Below, piece after piece: positions 1 to 7,124 of a stretch of 19,998 nt of DNA (positions within the stretch are counted from its first letter, which is position 1; each line of letters starts with the position of its first letter). The stretch is from NCBI GenBank assembly GCA_051652785.1, contig JBOFUX010000063.1, positions 1 through 19,998 of the forward strand, in the 5' to 3' direction. This stretch comes from JAGNZR01 sp051652785 (lineage in GTDB: Bacteria > Fusobacteriota > Fusobacteriia > Fusobacteriales > Fusobacteriaceae). The notes under the pieces were generated by a model. It was not told the DNA's origin. It saw only the letters and a list, made by a program, of their open reading frames with translations, and ran no database searches. The position numbers and the translations under genes were made by a program.

Positions 1-1
1 A

Positions 2-91
2 GTAGGAATTAAGATGGAGTTAGATCCTGCAGCAGATCAAGAAATAGGAGATTATATAGGGGAATTAAGTTTAATAGTAACGTTAGAATAA
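2..91 (+). CDS. C-terminal end of a probable secreted/fimbrial subunit (5' partial)
   Basis: An open frame enters from the left edge and stops with TAA at 89-91, giving the last 29 residues of a protein. The tail (EIGDYIGELSLIVTLE) has the short alternating hydrophobic beta-strand pattern, with a Gly-Asp-Tyr turn, that ends many exported beta-sandwich subunits such as spore-coat-U or DUF4402-type pilins. That resemblance is my inference from pattern only. A strong ribosome-binding site (AGGAGGTG, 112-119) follows about 20 bases later, so a second gene once followed it in an operon. Too little of the protein is visible to assign a family firmly. Confidence 0.5.
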   Translation, partial: VGIKMELDPAADQEIGDYIGELSLIVTLE

Positions 92-111
92 GACGTTTTA
101 GTTTAAAAAAT

Positions 112-453
112 AGGAGGTGAAAAATTATTAAAAGAAGAATCAAAATACTGTAAGCATTAGCCGAAAGTGATGTTTGGTTCTTCTTTATAATAAAAATATG
201 ATAATACTATATATAATAGCAATAAAGATATAAAACAGTATGAAGTTTAAGTAAAAAAAACATTTGAATATAAAAATAATCCCCATCAAGATTCATAGTT
301 AAGTTAGATAGTGAAAAACGAATAAAATTAAAGGTAAAAGGAGAAGGAAAGAAAGGGAAAAATAGTTATTATTTAGTTTTTTCAGAAAGGAAGTTATTCA
401 AGCAAAGAACAAATAAAATAAAAAAATTATACAAAAATAGAAGGGATTTCTGA
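112..453 (+). pseudogene. Decayed gene, possibly a periplasmic fimbrial chaperone remnant
   Basis: A strong SD (112-119) precedes ATT at 127 where a start codon is expected. The frame reads I-KRRIKIL, then a stop, then ALAES, which resembles a signal-peptide start that has lost its ATG and gained stops. Several stops follow. The same frame is open again from 280 to the TGA at 451-453, encoding SPSRFIVKLDSEKRIKLKV and, a few residues on, SYYLVFSERKLF. A proline-Ser-Arg strand, a charged turn and a YYLVF strand are the pattern seen in PapD-like chaperone N-domains. That would suit a position behind a pilin-like gene, but the identification is tentative. A rho-independent terminator follows directly, as expected for the end of an old operon. 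Confidence 0.45.
131..186 (+). repeat. 14-bp inverted repeat (large hairpin)
   Basis: AAAGAAGAATCAAA (131-144) pairs with TTTGGTTCTTCTTT (173-186), 14 bp with one G-U pair. A second helix, CATTA (155-159) with TGATG (168-172), stacks directly inside on the 3' side. No proper T-tract follows, so it is not a classical terminator. It may be a chance structure in decaying DNA or an attenuator behind the upstream gene. Confidence 0.4.
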
Positions 454-475
454 AAAAAGATTTCCCTCTTTTTTA
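442..475 (+). terminator. Rho-independent terminator after the decayed gene
   Basis: AGGGA (442-446) pairs with TCCCT (463-467), and TC (449-450) with GA (459-460), across a small internal loop. The T-rich run at 468-475 follows. It lies at the end of the decayed frame and would terminate rightward transcription. Confidence 0.6.
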
Positions 476-604
476 TGGCATGATTATTTTTTTAATACTA
501 AAAATACTATTAAGAGCGGATCTTATATATTTTTCCCTCACTTTTAATATAATAATATGTGGAGCCCATAAATACTACTGGATAAACTTGCTTAAGAGGT
601 CTCT
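476..604. other. Spacer with no gene; small inverted repeat
   Basis: No supported reading frame or RNA gene is visible here. The whole gene-poor stretch from 92 to 604 holds only the decayed gene, the hairpin and the terminator listed above. GGATAAA (580-586) pairs with TTTATCC (604-610), flanking the stop of the leftward YwbE gene. It could stop that transcript, but there is no clear T-run on that strand. Confidence 0.4.
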
Positions 605-799
605 TTATCCCATTATTTCTTGAACCCTTCCCACAGTTCCGTCAACTAATTTTACCTTTATTCCATGAGGATGAGTAGCAGAGTTCGTCAATAATTCTAT
701 TACTATACCTTGAGTTAATTTTCCTGTTTTTTGATCCTCTTTTTTTACTACTTTCACACTTATTCCGGGCTTTACGTCACTTCTATTTTTTCCATTCAT
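605..799 (-). CDS. ywbE: YwbE family protein (DUF2196)
   Basis: A 64-residue protein with the whole-length YwbE/DUF2196 signature: NRSDVKPGISVKVVKKEDQ, TGKLTQGIV, the NSATHPHGIKVKL core and the VGRVQEI end. The family is small, conserved and uncharacterised. It probably adopts a small KOW/SH3-like barrel, but its role is unknown. An AGGGGAG ribosome-binding site lies just upstream of ATG at 799. It starts 47 bp behind the RpiR-family regulator on the same strand, so it may be the last gene of the mur transcript, although nothing in its sequence ties it to amino-sugar use. Confidence 0.85.
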   Translation of the reverse strand: MNGKNRSDVKPGISVKVVKKEDQKTGKLTQGIVIELLTNSATHPHGIKVKLVDGTVGRVQEIMG

Positions 800-846
800 A
801 TTTTATACTCCCCTAATTTAATTTTCTATAAAATCTAAAGTGGTTT

Positions 847-1692
847 TTACTTTTTTAGATTTTTTATGGCATTTCTTGTTAAAATTAATTTTTTTTCAAT
901 ATTTTTAAAATTATTTCTAGCTATTCCAATAAAAAGCATATCAATTACTGCTAATTGAGATATTCTCGAGCTCATAGCACCTTCTCTTAATGATTTTTCA
1001 ACAAAAGGAATTTTTAAAGTAATGTCAGAAATTTTCTCTAAGTCATTATTAACTGAGGTTTTTGTTATGGAAATAATTGGAATATTACTCTTTCGAGCAT
1101 TTTCAACACAAGTAAGAATTTCTGTTGTTTCTCCAGAGTAAGAGATAGCTAAAACCACATCTCCTTCTTCCATTAAAACTGAGGAGGTTATCTGAAGATG
1201 AATATCTGAATGAAAAGTACATTTTTTATTAATTCTAACTAGTTTATAATAAAAATCAAGTCCAACTAAACCTGAAACACCAAGAGAAAATATATAAATA
1301 TTTTTAGCCTTAATTAGTAAATTTATTGCCTTATCTAAGCTTTTCTCATCAATAAGTTTAGCCGTTTTATCTATGACATTATTTATTGACTCTTTCACTC
1401 CATAAATAATATCTTTTGTTTTTAAATTTTTATCTAAATATTTAAATTTAAAATTTTTTTCTTCTTCAACAGAACTAAGTTTTAAACTAAGTTTTAATTC
1501 GTTTAGACTTAAAAAACCTAATTTTTTAGAAAATCTGATAATTGTTGCAGCAGATGTAGTAGTTAGTTCTCCTAATTTTTTAGAAGATAACGTCATAACT
1601 ATCTCTTTATTAGATAAAAAATAATCTGATATAAGTTTTTCACTATCTGTAAAATTATAATAATTTTGTTTTATATACTCAAATACATTCAT
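847..1692 (-). CDS. murR: RpiR/MurR-family transcriptional regulator (HTH + SIS)
   Basis: 281 residues. The N-terminal RpiR-type helix-turn-helix spans about residues 1-77, with the recognition segment LGELTTTSAATIIRFSKKLG at 40-59. The C-terminal SIS phosphosugar-binding domain spans about 125-250 (IYIFSLGVSG at 132-141; LAISYSGETTEI at 181-192). Regulators of this family sense sugar phosphates. Its position behind the MurNAc PTS and MurNAc-6-phosphate etherase makes MurNAc-6-P the probable effector. It is expected to bind the paired operator-like repeats upstream of murQ and so control its own operon. A second promoter-like sequence lies just ahead of it. The murR symbol rests on family and context rather than a test of the ligand. 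Confidence 0.85.
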   Translation of the reverse strand: MNVFEYIKQNYYNFTDSEKLISDYFLSNKEIVMTLSSKKLGELTTTSAATIIRFSKKLGFLSLNELKLSLKLSSVEEEKNFKFKYLDKNLKTKDIIYGVKESINNVIDKTAKLIDEKSLDKAINLLIKAKNIYIFSLGVSGLVGLDFYYKLVRINKKCTFHSDIHLQITSSVLMEEGDVVLAISYSGETTEILTCVENARKSNIPIISITKTSVNNDLEKISDITLKIPFVEKSLREGAMSSRISQLAVIDMLFIGIARNNFKNIEKKLILTRNAIKNLKK

Positions 1693-1707
1693 GTTATCAT
1701 CTCCTAT

Positions 1708-1737
1708 ATTATATAGTAAAGATTAAAATCGAGTCAA
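1708..1737 (-). promoter_or_regulatory. Promoter-like sequence before the RpiR regulator
   Basis: On the minus strand TTGACT (1737-1732), an 18-bp spacer and TATAAT (1713-1708) make a good sigma-70 match. The predicted start, near 1701, would fall inside the gene's own Shine-Dalgarno site, leaving an almost leaderless message. It may therefore be weak or a chance match. Confidence 0.4.
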
Positions 1738-1774
1738 AAGTTAAAACTCTTCTTTAGATCATTTAAAATTATTA

Positions 1775-3136
1775 TTATTCCACAGGATCATCAAAACCTA
1801 ATAACATAGTAAATAAATATCCCGATAAATATGATACTAAGACTCCTATTAAAAATACAAACATTTTACCATCAGCAATTAACAGAGCAAGAGGTAGTCC
1901 TGAAACACCTATTGCAAGTGCTCCGACTTTAAAAAATGCCATGACTGCTCCTCCAACTCCAGCTCCTAAACATGCTGCTGTAAAAGGTTTTCCAAGTGGT
2001 AAAGTAACTCCATAAATTAAAGGTTCACCTATTCCTAAAATTCCTGCTATTAAACCATTTTTAGCAATCTTTTTTAATTTATTATTTTTAGTTTTTCTAT
2101 ATACTGCGACTGTAGCTCCCACTTGAGCCATACCACTTGTAGCAAGTACAGGAAGTAAAATAGTAAATCCAACATTAGTTATTAAATCTGCATGAATAGG
2201 AGTTAAAGCCTGATGCATTCCAGTCATAACTAAAGGTAAAAATAAAGCTCCTGATATAGTTCCTGATATTACAGAAATAAATAAATTTTTTGAAGAAAGA
2301 GTTTGAGCTATAAGTGTTCCAATAGAGTCGGAAATAAATCCACCTATAGGTTGAAGAATAACTAAAGCCATCACTACCGAAATTGCTAATGTTATTAATG
2401 GAGTAAGAAATAAATCCAGTACATCAGGAATAACTTTTTTTAATGATTTTTCTATATAACAAGCAAGGACCACTACAATTATAATAGAAATAATTCCACC
2501 TCTACCTGGAGTTAATTGATTACCAAATAAAATAATATTTGAAAGTGCTGATGATGATAAAATCCCACCAAGAACTCCGCCCATCATAGGCATTTGAGAA
2601 CCAAATTCTTTGGCAGTATTTACTCCAACCAAGATAGAAAGAATTGAAAATACTCCGTTACCGATTAATCCTATTATCTTTGCTATAGTTGTTGTTTTAT
2701 ATACTTCACCAAAGTATACTCCTGCTATATTATTTACTGCAAGCACAAGACCACAGGATACAAATAAAGGTATTAAAGGGATAAAAATAGATCCTAATTT
2801 TTTTAAAATATTTTTTATTTTAGTATTATTTTTAATTTTCAAATTTTCTTTTGTTATTTTTGCAACTTTTTCACCAAATAAGGAGTGAGTTTTAATCTGG
2901 TCTTTAACCTCACTAGTTATCTTGTTAACTTTTCCTGGTCCGTATATAATTTGAAGTTGTTCTTCAGTTTCGACTATTCCTAAAACAGATTCAGATTTTT
3001 CAAGTTCTTTCATTTTTACAAGAGAATAATCTTTCAATTCAAATCTGCAACGAGTCATGCAACATTGCACTGAAATTATATTTTCTTTTTCACCAACTAA
3101 ACTAATTAATATTTTAGCAATTTCTTTATTTGACAT
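1775..3136 (-). CDS. murP: PTS EIIBC, N-acetylmuramic acid-type (MurP-like)
   Basis: 453 residues. EIIB spans about 1-80 with the phosphorylated Cys in CCMTRCRF (probably Cys26). EIIC spans about 110-445 with roughly ten membrane segments, the conserved TGMHQAL (305-311) and the substrate-site motif GIGEPLIYGV (368-377). There is no EIIA domain, which is the arrangement of MurP; an EIIA-Glc-like partner elsewhere must donate the phosphate. The protein imports and phosphorylates its sugar in the inner membrane. It sits 20 bp behind murQ, whose enzyme acts only on MurNAc-6-P, so MurNAc is the likely substrate. EIIB has Cys30 where relatives usually have Leu in the TRLR motif; the effect is unknown. 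Confidence 0.85.
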   Translation of the reverse strand: MSNKEIAKILISLVGEKENIISVQCCMTRCRFELKDYSLVKMKELEKSESVLGIVETEEQLQIIYGPGKVNKITSEVKDQIKTHSLFGEKVAKITKENLKIKNNTKIKNILKKLGSIFIPLIPLFVSCGLVLAVNNIAGVYFGEVYKTTTIAKIIGLIGNGVFSILSILVGVNTAKEFGSQMPMMGGVLGGILSSSALSNIILFGNQLTPGRGGIISIIIVVVLACYIEKSLKKVIPDVLDLFLTPLITLAISVVMALVILQPIGGFISDSIGTLIAQTLSSKNLFISVISGTISGALFLPLVMTGMHQALTPIHADLITNVGFTILLPVLATSGMAQVGATVAVYRKTKNNKLKKIAKNGLIAGILGIGEPLIYGVTLPLGKPFTAACLGAGVGGAVMAFFKVGALAIGVSGLPLALLIADGKMFVFLIGVLVSYLSGYLFTMLLGFDDPVE

Positions 3137-3156
3137 TTTTCTCTCCTTAAAATATA

Positions 3157-4065
3157 TTAATTTATTTCTTCTAAAGCTTTTGCAATATAACCTGAATTCT
3201 TTTCCAATTTTTCTTTAGCATTATTGAAATTTAATTTTGATAAAATCATAAATATTGCTAATTTAACATCAGAATTTGTTTCTCTTAAATAAATAGTCGC
3301 TGTATCAATATTTACTCCAGTTGCTTCTGAAACTATTTTTTTAGCTCTTTCAACTAATTTTTCATTGGTTGATTGTACATTAACCATTAAATTACCATAA
3401 ACTTTTCCTAATTTTATCATTGCACCTGTAGATAACATATTTAAAACTAATTTTTGTGCAGTCCCAGATTTTAATCTTGTTGATCCTGTAATAACTTCAG
3501 GACCGACTAAAGGTGATATAGCTATTTTAGCCTCTTTAGCCACAAATGAGTTTGCATTACAAGTTATAGATACGGTTAATGCTCCTATTTTATTTGCATA
3601 TTCTAAACCACCTATAACATAAGGAGTTCTTCCAGAGGCAGCTAATCCTACAACTGTATCAGTTGAATTTAATTTTCTATCTTTTAAGTCTTGTACTGCA
3701 AGTTCTTTTGAATCTTCCGCTCCTTCTTTAGCTCTAAAAATAGCTTCTTCTCCACCTGCTATAATTCCTTGAACTAAATCTTCTGATACTCCATATGTAG
3801 GTGGACATTCTGAAGCATCTAATATTCCAAGTCTTCCAGATGTCCCAGCACCAATATATATTAATCTTCCACCTTTCTTCACTCTTTCGGTAATCTCATC
3901 AATAGCTTCAGATATTTGTGATAGTTCTTGTTCCACCGCTACTGCTACTTTTTTATCTTCGTCATTCATTATTTTTACCATTTCTTTTGTGGAAATAGTA
4001 TCAATGTTAAATGTGTTTTTATTTCGGTCCTCTGTTGTTAAACTTTTTAAACTTAATTTATCCAT
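3157..4065 (-). CDS. murQ: N-acetylmuramic acid 6-phosphate etherase
   Basis: 302 residues, the usual family length. MurQ cleaves the D-lactyl ether of MurNAc-6-phosphate, giving GlcNAc-6-phosphate and D-lactate in the cytoplasm. The SIS-fold signature is clear: IGAGTSGRLG (71-80), DASECPPTYG with the catalytic-type Glu86, GGEEAIFRAKEGAED with a second acidic residue at about 117, ASGRTPYV (143-150) and TGSTRLKSGT (193-202). A GGAGGAA ribosome-binding site precedes ATG at 4065. It is the first gene of the leftward murQ-murP-murR group and lies behind a promoter with paired operator-like repeats. The set suits recycling of peptidoglycan sugars released by the cell or by neighbouring bacteria. 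Confidence 0.95.
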   Translation of the reverse strand: MDKLSLKSLTTEDRNKNTFNIDTISTKEMVKIMNDEDKKVAVAVEQELSQISEAIDEITERVKKGGRLIYIGAGTSGRLGILDASECPPTYGVSEDLVQGIIAGGEEAIFRAKEGAEDSKELAVQDLKDRKLNSTDTVVGLAASGRTPYVIGGLEYANKIGALTVSITCNANSFVAKEAKIAISPLVGPEVITGSTRLKSGTAQKLVLNMLSTGAMIKLGKVYGNLMVNVQSTNEKLVERAKKIVSEATGVNIDTATIYLRETNSDVKLAIFMILSKLNFNNAKEKLEKNSGYIAKALEEIN

Positions 4066-4107
4066 TTTATTCCTCCTAAGAATATTAATAATATTTTTAT
4101 ATAAATA

Positions 4108-4136
4108 ATAATACCATTAAAGGAACTATATTTCAA
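4108..4136 (-). promoter_or_regulatory. Promoter of the murQ operon
   Basis: On the minus strand TTGAAA (4136-4131), a 17-bp spacer and TATTAT (4113-4108) lie about 45 bp ahead of the murQ ATG. The -35 box falls inside one of two inverted ATTTCAATAT repeats, which suggests repression by occlusion. Confidence 0.6.
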
Positions 4137-4188
4137 TATTTTTATTTTTTAAAGAAATTTCATTTCACAAGTATATTGAAATTATACT
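4130..4188. promoter_or_regulatory. Paired operator-like repeats (probable MurR sites)
   Basis: ATTTCAATAT (4130-4139) and its exact reverse complement ATATTGAAAT (4173-4182) are centred 43 bp apart, about four helical turns. The second lies inside a longer imperfect palindrome, AGTATATTGAAATTATACT (4170-4188). The first overlaps the murQ -35 box. RpiR/MurR-type repressors bind such repeats, so this regulator's site is the natural reading; that is inference. Confidence 0.5.
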
Positions 4189-4233
4189 CGCGGTTAAATA
4201 AATTTACTTTGACATCAATTTGAAACAAAACTT

Positions 4234-4242
4234 TGATATACT
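4234..4242 (+). promoter_or_regulatory. Extended -10 promoter of the small peptide gene
   Basis: TGATATACT is an extended -10 element (TG, one base, TATACT). A TTGACA at 4209-4214 is 22 bp upstream, too far for a normal -35 partner. The predicted start near 4249 leaves a leader of about 40 nt with AAAAGGAG (4271-4278). Confidence 0.45.
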
Positions 4243-4287
4243 AATTTTAGGTTAATAAACATTAAAAAGTAAAAGGAGAAATAACAA

Positions 4288-4464
4288 ATGAAGAAATTAT
4301 TAATAGTAGGAACACTAATAACATCTGCCCTATCTTATTCTGTTACAACAGTTAAAGAACAAGAGACTAATTCAAAAGAAAAAATAGAAATGAACAATGC
4401 TCGTTTACAACAAAAAAATAGATTAGAACAAATTATGAGAAGTACAAGTTCTGATAGAAAATAA
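4288..4464 (+). CDS. Small exported peptide of unknown function (58 aa)
   Basis: ATG at 4288 follows AAAAGGAG at good spacing, the TAA is at 4462-4464, and a strong terminator follows at once, so this is a complete single-gene unit. The protein begins with a short Sec-type signal (MKKLLIVGTLITSALSYS). After probable cleavage near residue 18, about 40 highly charged residues rich in Lys, Glu, Gln and Asn remain (for example NNARLQQKNRLEQI), which could form one amphipathic helix. I do not recognise the family. A similar signal followed by a helical tail occurs in small Fusobacterium surface proteins, but no specific homology such as to FadA is visible. It lies between the mur promoter region and mgtE and is independent of both. 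Confidence 0.7.
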   Translation: MKKLLIVGTLITSALSYSVTTVKEQETNSKEKIEMNNARLQQKNRLEQIMRSTSSDRK

Positions 4465-4470
4465 TACATA

Positions 4471-4498
4471 AAAAAAGACGATTTATTCGTCTTTTTTT
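4471..4498 (+). terminator. Rho-independent terminator of the small peptide gene
   Basis: AAAAAAGACGA (4471-4481) pairs with TCGTCTTTTTT (4487-4497) around a 5-nt loop and ends in a T-run. It starts 6 bases after the stop codon. Confidence 0.85.
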
Positions 4499-4559
4499 AT
4501 GTAAATAATCAATTAATTTTATAATTACGAATAAAATATATGGAGTAAAAAAGAGTTGT

Positions 4560-4588
4560 TTGATTTTTAGAAGAAATAGTAATATAAT
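4560..4588 (+). promoter_or_regulatory. Promoter of mgtE
   Basis: TTGATT (4560-4565), a 17-bp spacer and TATAAT (4583-4588) predict a start near 4595. That would give a 5' leader of about 134 nt before the GTG of mgtE. Confidence 0.65.
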
Positions 4589-4615
4589 ATCTATGTAATA
4601 AAAAAAATAATAAAA

Positions 4616-4702
4616 GGATGTGAAAAAATTGGAGCCTGCTCCTGAATATTTTATATTTTTAACCTATAATAATTCTCAAGAGGGGGAGCCAATTAGTTAT
4701 CC
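4616..4702 (+). promoter_or_regulatory. Structured 5' leader of mgtE (candidate cis-regulatory RNA)
   Basis: Nested complementary segments lie between promoter and gene: GGAT (4616-4619) with ATCC (4699-4702), AATTG (4627-4631) with CAATT (4690-4694), and GCTCC (4638-4642) with GGAGC (4685-4689). The helices stack on the 3' side with a GAGCCT bulge on the 5' side. The apical region of about 40 nt is AU-rich. The ribosome-binding site (4717-4723) lies just beyond, so the fold could affect initiation. Mg2+ transporter genes are often controlled by the M-box, but this leader is about half that size and I cannot see the M-box core. Confidence 0.45.
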
Positions 4703-4728
4703 CTTAATTTAAAATTTGGAGGTAACTT

Positions 4729-6060
4729 GTGATAACTTTAAAAATTGAAAATCTTTTGGAAAAAAAAAACTATATTCAATTAAAAAAATTATTAAATGAT
4801 ATGACATCAGCTGATGTAGCAGAAATTTTAGAAAACAATAATAATAATATATTGCTTCTTTTTAGAATGTTAAAAAAGGAATTTGCAGCAGAAGTTTTTT
4901 CTCATCTTTCATCTGATGAACAGATAAAAATTGTAGAGTCTGTTTCAGATGAAAATTTACAAGAAATTTTAAATGAATTATTTTTTGATGATATGATTGA
5001 TTTTATAGAGGAGATGCCTTCTGCAATTGTAGAGAGAGTTCTTAAAAGTTCTAGTAATAAAAATCGTGTTTTAATAAATCAATTTTTATCTTATCCTAAG
5101 GATTCCGCTGGAAGTCTTATGACTACTGAATATATATCGGTAAAAAAAGAATGGAGTGTGAAAGAAACTCTAGATTATATAAGAACTTGTGGTTCTCAAA
5201 GTGAAACAGTGGAAACTTCTTATGTAATAAATGAATCTAGAGAACTTATTGGAATGGTTACTTTAAAAAGACTGCTATTCTCAAAAGATAGTGATAAAAT
5301 TATTAATATTATGGATGATGTCATCTCAGTAAATACTTTAGCCGATAGAGAAATAAGCATTGAACTATTTAAAAAATATGATTTTATAGTTTTACCAGTT
5401 GTAGATAATGTAAATAAACTTTTAGGAATAATTACAATAGATGATGTTGTAGACGCTATTGAAGAAGAAAATACTGAAGATTTTCATAAAATGGCTGCTA
5501 TGACCCCCTCAAAAGAAGAATATTTAGATAGTGGCGTTTTTTCTTTAGCTAAAAATAGACTTCTTTGGCTTTTAGTTCTCATGGTTTCCGCTACTTTTAC
5601 AGGAAGTATTATAAATAAATATGAAGATGTTTTACAATCTATGGTTATTCTTGCTGCTTCTATTCCTATGCTCATGGATACAGGTGGAAATGCGGGGTCA
5701 CAGTCTTCAACTTTGATAATAAGAGGAATGGCTCTTGGGGAAATTCAAATAAAAGATTATTTACTAGTTCTGTGGAAAGAATTTAGAGTTAGTTTAATTG
5801 TTGGATTAGGATTAGGAACTCTTAATTTTTTAAGAATGCTCTATCTTATAAAAGTAAATGTTCTTGTTTCAATGGTGGTTTCAATAACTTTAGTCTTTAC
5901 AATTATAGCGGCTAAATTAGTAGGTGGTCTTCTCCCATTGGGAGCTAAAAAGCTAAATTTAGATCCTGCTATAATGGCAGGTCCTCTTGTTACAACTATT
6001 GTAGATGCTCTAGCTCTTTTTATTTATTTTTATTTGGCTAAAATAATTCTTCATTTGTAA
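4729..6060 (+). CDS. mgtE: Magnesium transporter MgtE
   Basis: 443 residues, close to the usual 450. The order is N-terminal superhelical domain (about 1-125), two CBS domains (about 128-250; GMVTLKRLL and LGIITIDDVVDAIEEE), a linking helix, then five membrane segments from about residue 275. Pore-family motifs are present: PMLMDTGGNAGSQ (313-325) and DPAIMAGPLVTTIVD (412-426), whose last Asp matches the ion-site Asp of characterised MgtE. MgtE is a dimeric Mg2+ channel whose cytosolic domains close it when internal Mg2+ is high. The start is GTG at 4729 with TGGAGGT upstream. The gene is a single transcription unit with its own promoter and structured leader, ending toward a bidirectional terminator. 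Confidence 0.95.
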   Translation: MITLKIENLLEKKNYIQLKKLLNDMTSADVAEILENNNNNILLLFRMLKKEFAAEVFSHLSSDEQIKIVESVSDENLQEILNELFFDDMIDFIEEMPSAIVERVLKSSSNKNRVLINQFLSYPKDSAGSLMTTEYISVKKEWSVKETLDYIRTCGSQSETVETSYVINESRELIGMVTLKRLLFSKDSDKIINIMDDVISVNTLADREISIELFKKYDFIVLPVVDNVNKLLGIITIDDVVDAIEEENTEDFHKMAAMTPSKEEYLDSGVFSLAKNRLLWLLVLMVSATFTGSIINKYEDVLQSMVILAASIPMLMDTGGNAGSQSSTLIIRGMALGEIQIKDYLLVLWKEFRVSLIVGLGLGTLNFLRMLYLIKVNVLVSMVVSITLVFTIIAAKLVGGLLPLGAKKLNLDPAIMAGPLVTTIVDALALFIYFYLAKIILHL

Positions 6061-6232
6061 AAAAAATTAAGAATTAGATAAAAAAAATTTAATATTCAAA
6101 GATACTGAAATTATAAAGAATTTCTTGAAAAAATTTTCTCTTTTTTATATCATATTAAAAATGTACATATATTAATCTTTTGTTTTATTTCAATATTAAT
6201 TAATTGAGTATACTAAAAAACTATTCATAACA

Positions 6233-6278
6233 AAAAGAGGTAATATTTTTTTATTTATAAAAAAATATTACCTCTTTT
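6233..6278. terminator. Bidirectional terminator, 22-bp perfect arms
   Basis: Arms 6233-6254 and 6257-6278 are exact reverse complements around a 2-base centre, with AAAAGAGGTAATATT on the outside and runs of T and A inside. It sits between convergent mgtE and the rRNA methyltransferase gene and supplies U-rich 3' ends on both strands. The preceding stretch from 6061 holds no gene; a weak hairpin with a T-run near 6116-6146 may be a first terminator for mgtE. Confidence 0.85.
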
Positions 6279-6293
6279 ATGAAAAATAACTTA

Positions 6294-7124
6294 TTATTTT
6301 TTTTCAAAAATATCAATATTTACATCAATAGTTATTAATAATTCTTTTAATTTAAAAAGTTTATCGACTCCTTTTTGTGGACTTCTCCATCTGTAAGGAG
6401 TCATATTAAAAAGATTAACGATACTTTCATTTTCTAATATTTTAGTTTCATATGTTAAATTAATTGTTTTTATGTGTTTAAAGATATTTAAATCTTCATC
6501 TGTTGCCGGAAGGTAAAAATCTTTTTTTATTGTTTCATAGACTACTTCTTTAAGCTCTTGTAAATGATTTCTCCCTGTGGAAACAATAATAAGCTTACCA
6601 CCTTTTTTTAGAGTTCTAAAATTTTCTTCTGGGATAATTTTAGCAAACATGCATGTAATAAAATTTAAAGATTCGTCAGCTATAGGCAGATGTGTGGCAC
6701 TAGCAACGAGCCAATTTATAGATTTATAAATTTTAGCACCTGCAATTACAGCTTCTTTAGATATATCAATAGCAGTTATATTTACATTTTTATTTTCTAG
6801 TTCTAAATTTTCTTTCATAAGTTGTGTATAGTATCCTTCTCCACAACCAATATCTAGTAAATTTATAGAATTTATATTTTTAGAAAATTCTAAAAGAAGA
6901 TTATTAACTCCTTTTGCAATACCTAGATAATAATTATTTTCTAAAAATTTTTTTCTACTTAAAACCATTTCTTTGCTATCGCCAGGTATTTTACTATTTT
7001 TATAATTTGATAATAAAAGATTAGCGTGACCAAACTTAGATATATCAAAGCTATGATTATTTTCACAAATATAATTTTTTTCTAATTTTTCTAATTTTTT
7101 TTTACATAATGGACAAGCTATCAT
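6294..7124 (-). CDS. rlmA: 23S rRNA (guanine-N1)-methyltransferase, RlmA family
   Basis: 276 residues. An N-terminal zinc finger (Cys4, Cys7, Cys20, His24 in CPLC and ICENNHSFD) is followed by the family linker FGHANLLLSNYKNSKIPGDS and then a Rossmann SAM-binding domain with LLDIGCGEGYYT (89-100). RlmA enzymes methylate N1 of a guanine in 23S rRNA helix 35: G745 in RlmA(I), or G748 in RlmA(II), where the modification affects tylosin resistance. I cannot tell which subtype this is. The ATG at 7124 overlaps the stop of the upstream Ca2+-ATPase in a 4-base ATGA junction, and no separate promoter is visible, so translation is probably coupled. It ends close to the bidirectional terminator. Confidence 0.85.
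   Translation of the reverse strand: MIACPLCKKKLEKLEKNYICENNHSFDISKFGHANLLLSNYKNSKIPGDSKEMVLSRKKFLENNYYLGIAKGVNNLLLEFSKNINSINLLDIGCGEGYYTQLMKENLELENKNVNITAIDISKEAVIAGAKIYKSINWLVASATHLPIADESLNFITCMFAKIIPEENFRTLKKGGKLIIVSTGRNHLQELKEVVYETIKKDFYLPATDEDLNIFKHIKTINLTYETKILENESIVNLFNMTPYRWRSPQKGVDKLFKLKELLITIDVNIDIFEKK

Noticed and set aside
4209..4242. TTGACA with TATACT as an ordinary promoter for the small peptide gene
   Set aside because: The spacer is 22 bp, too long; an extended -10 element explains the site better.
4616..4702. M-box (ykoK) Mg2+ riboswitch ahead of mgtE
   Set aside because: The leader is too short and I cannot match the M-box conserved core; it is kept only as an unassigned structured leader.
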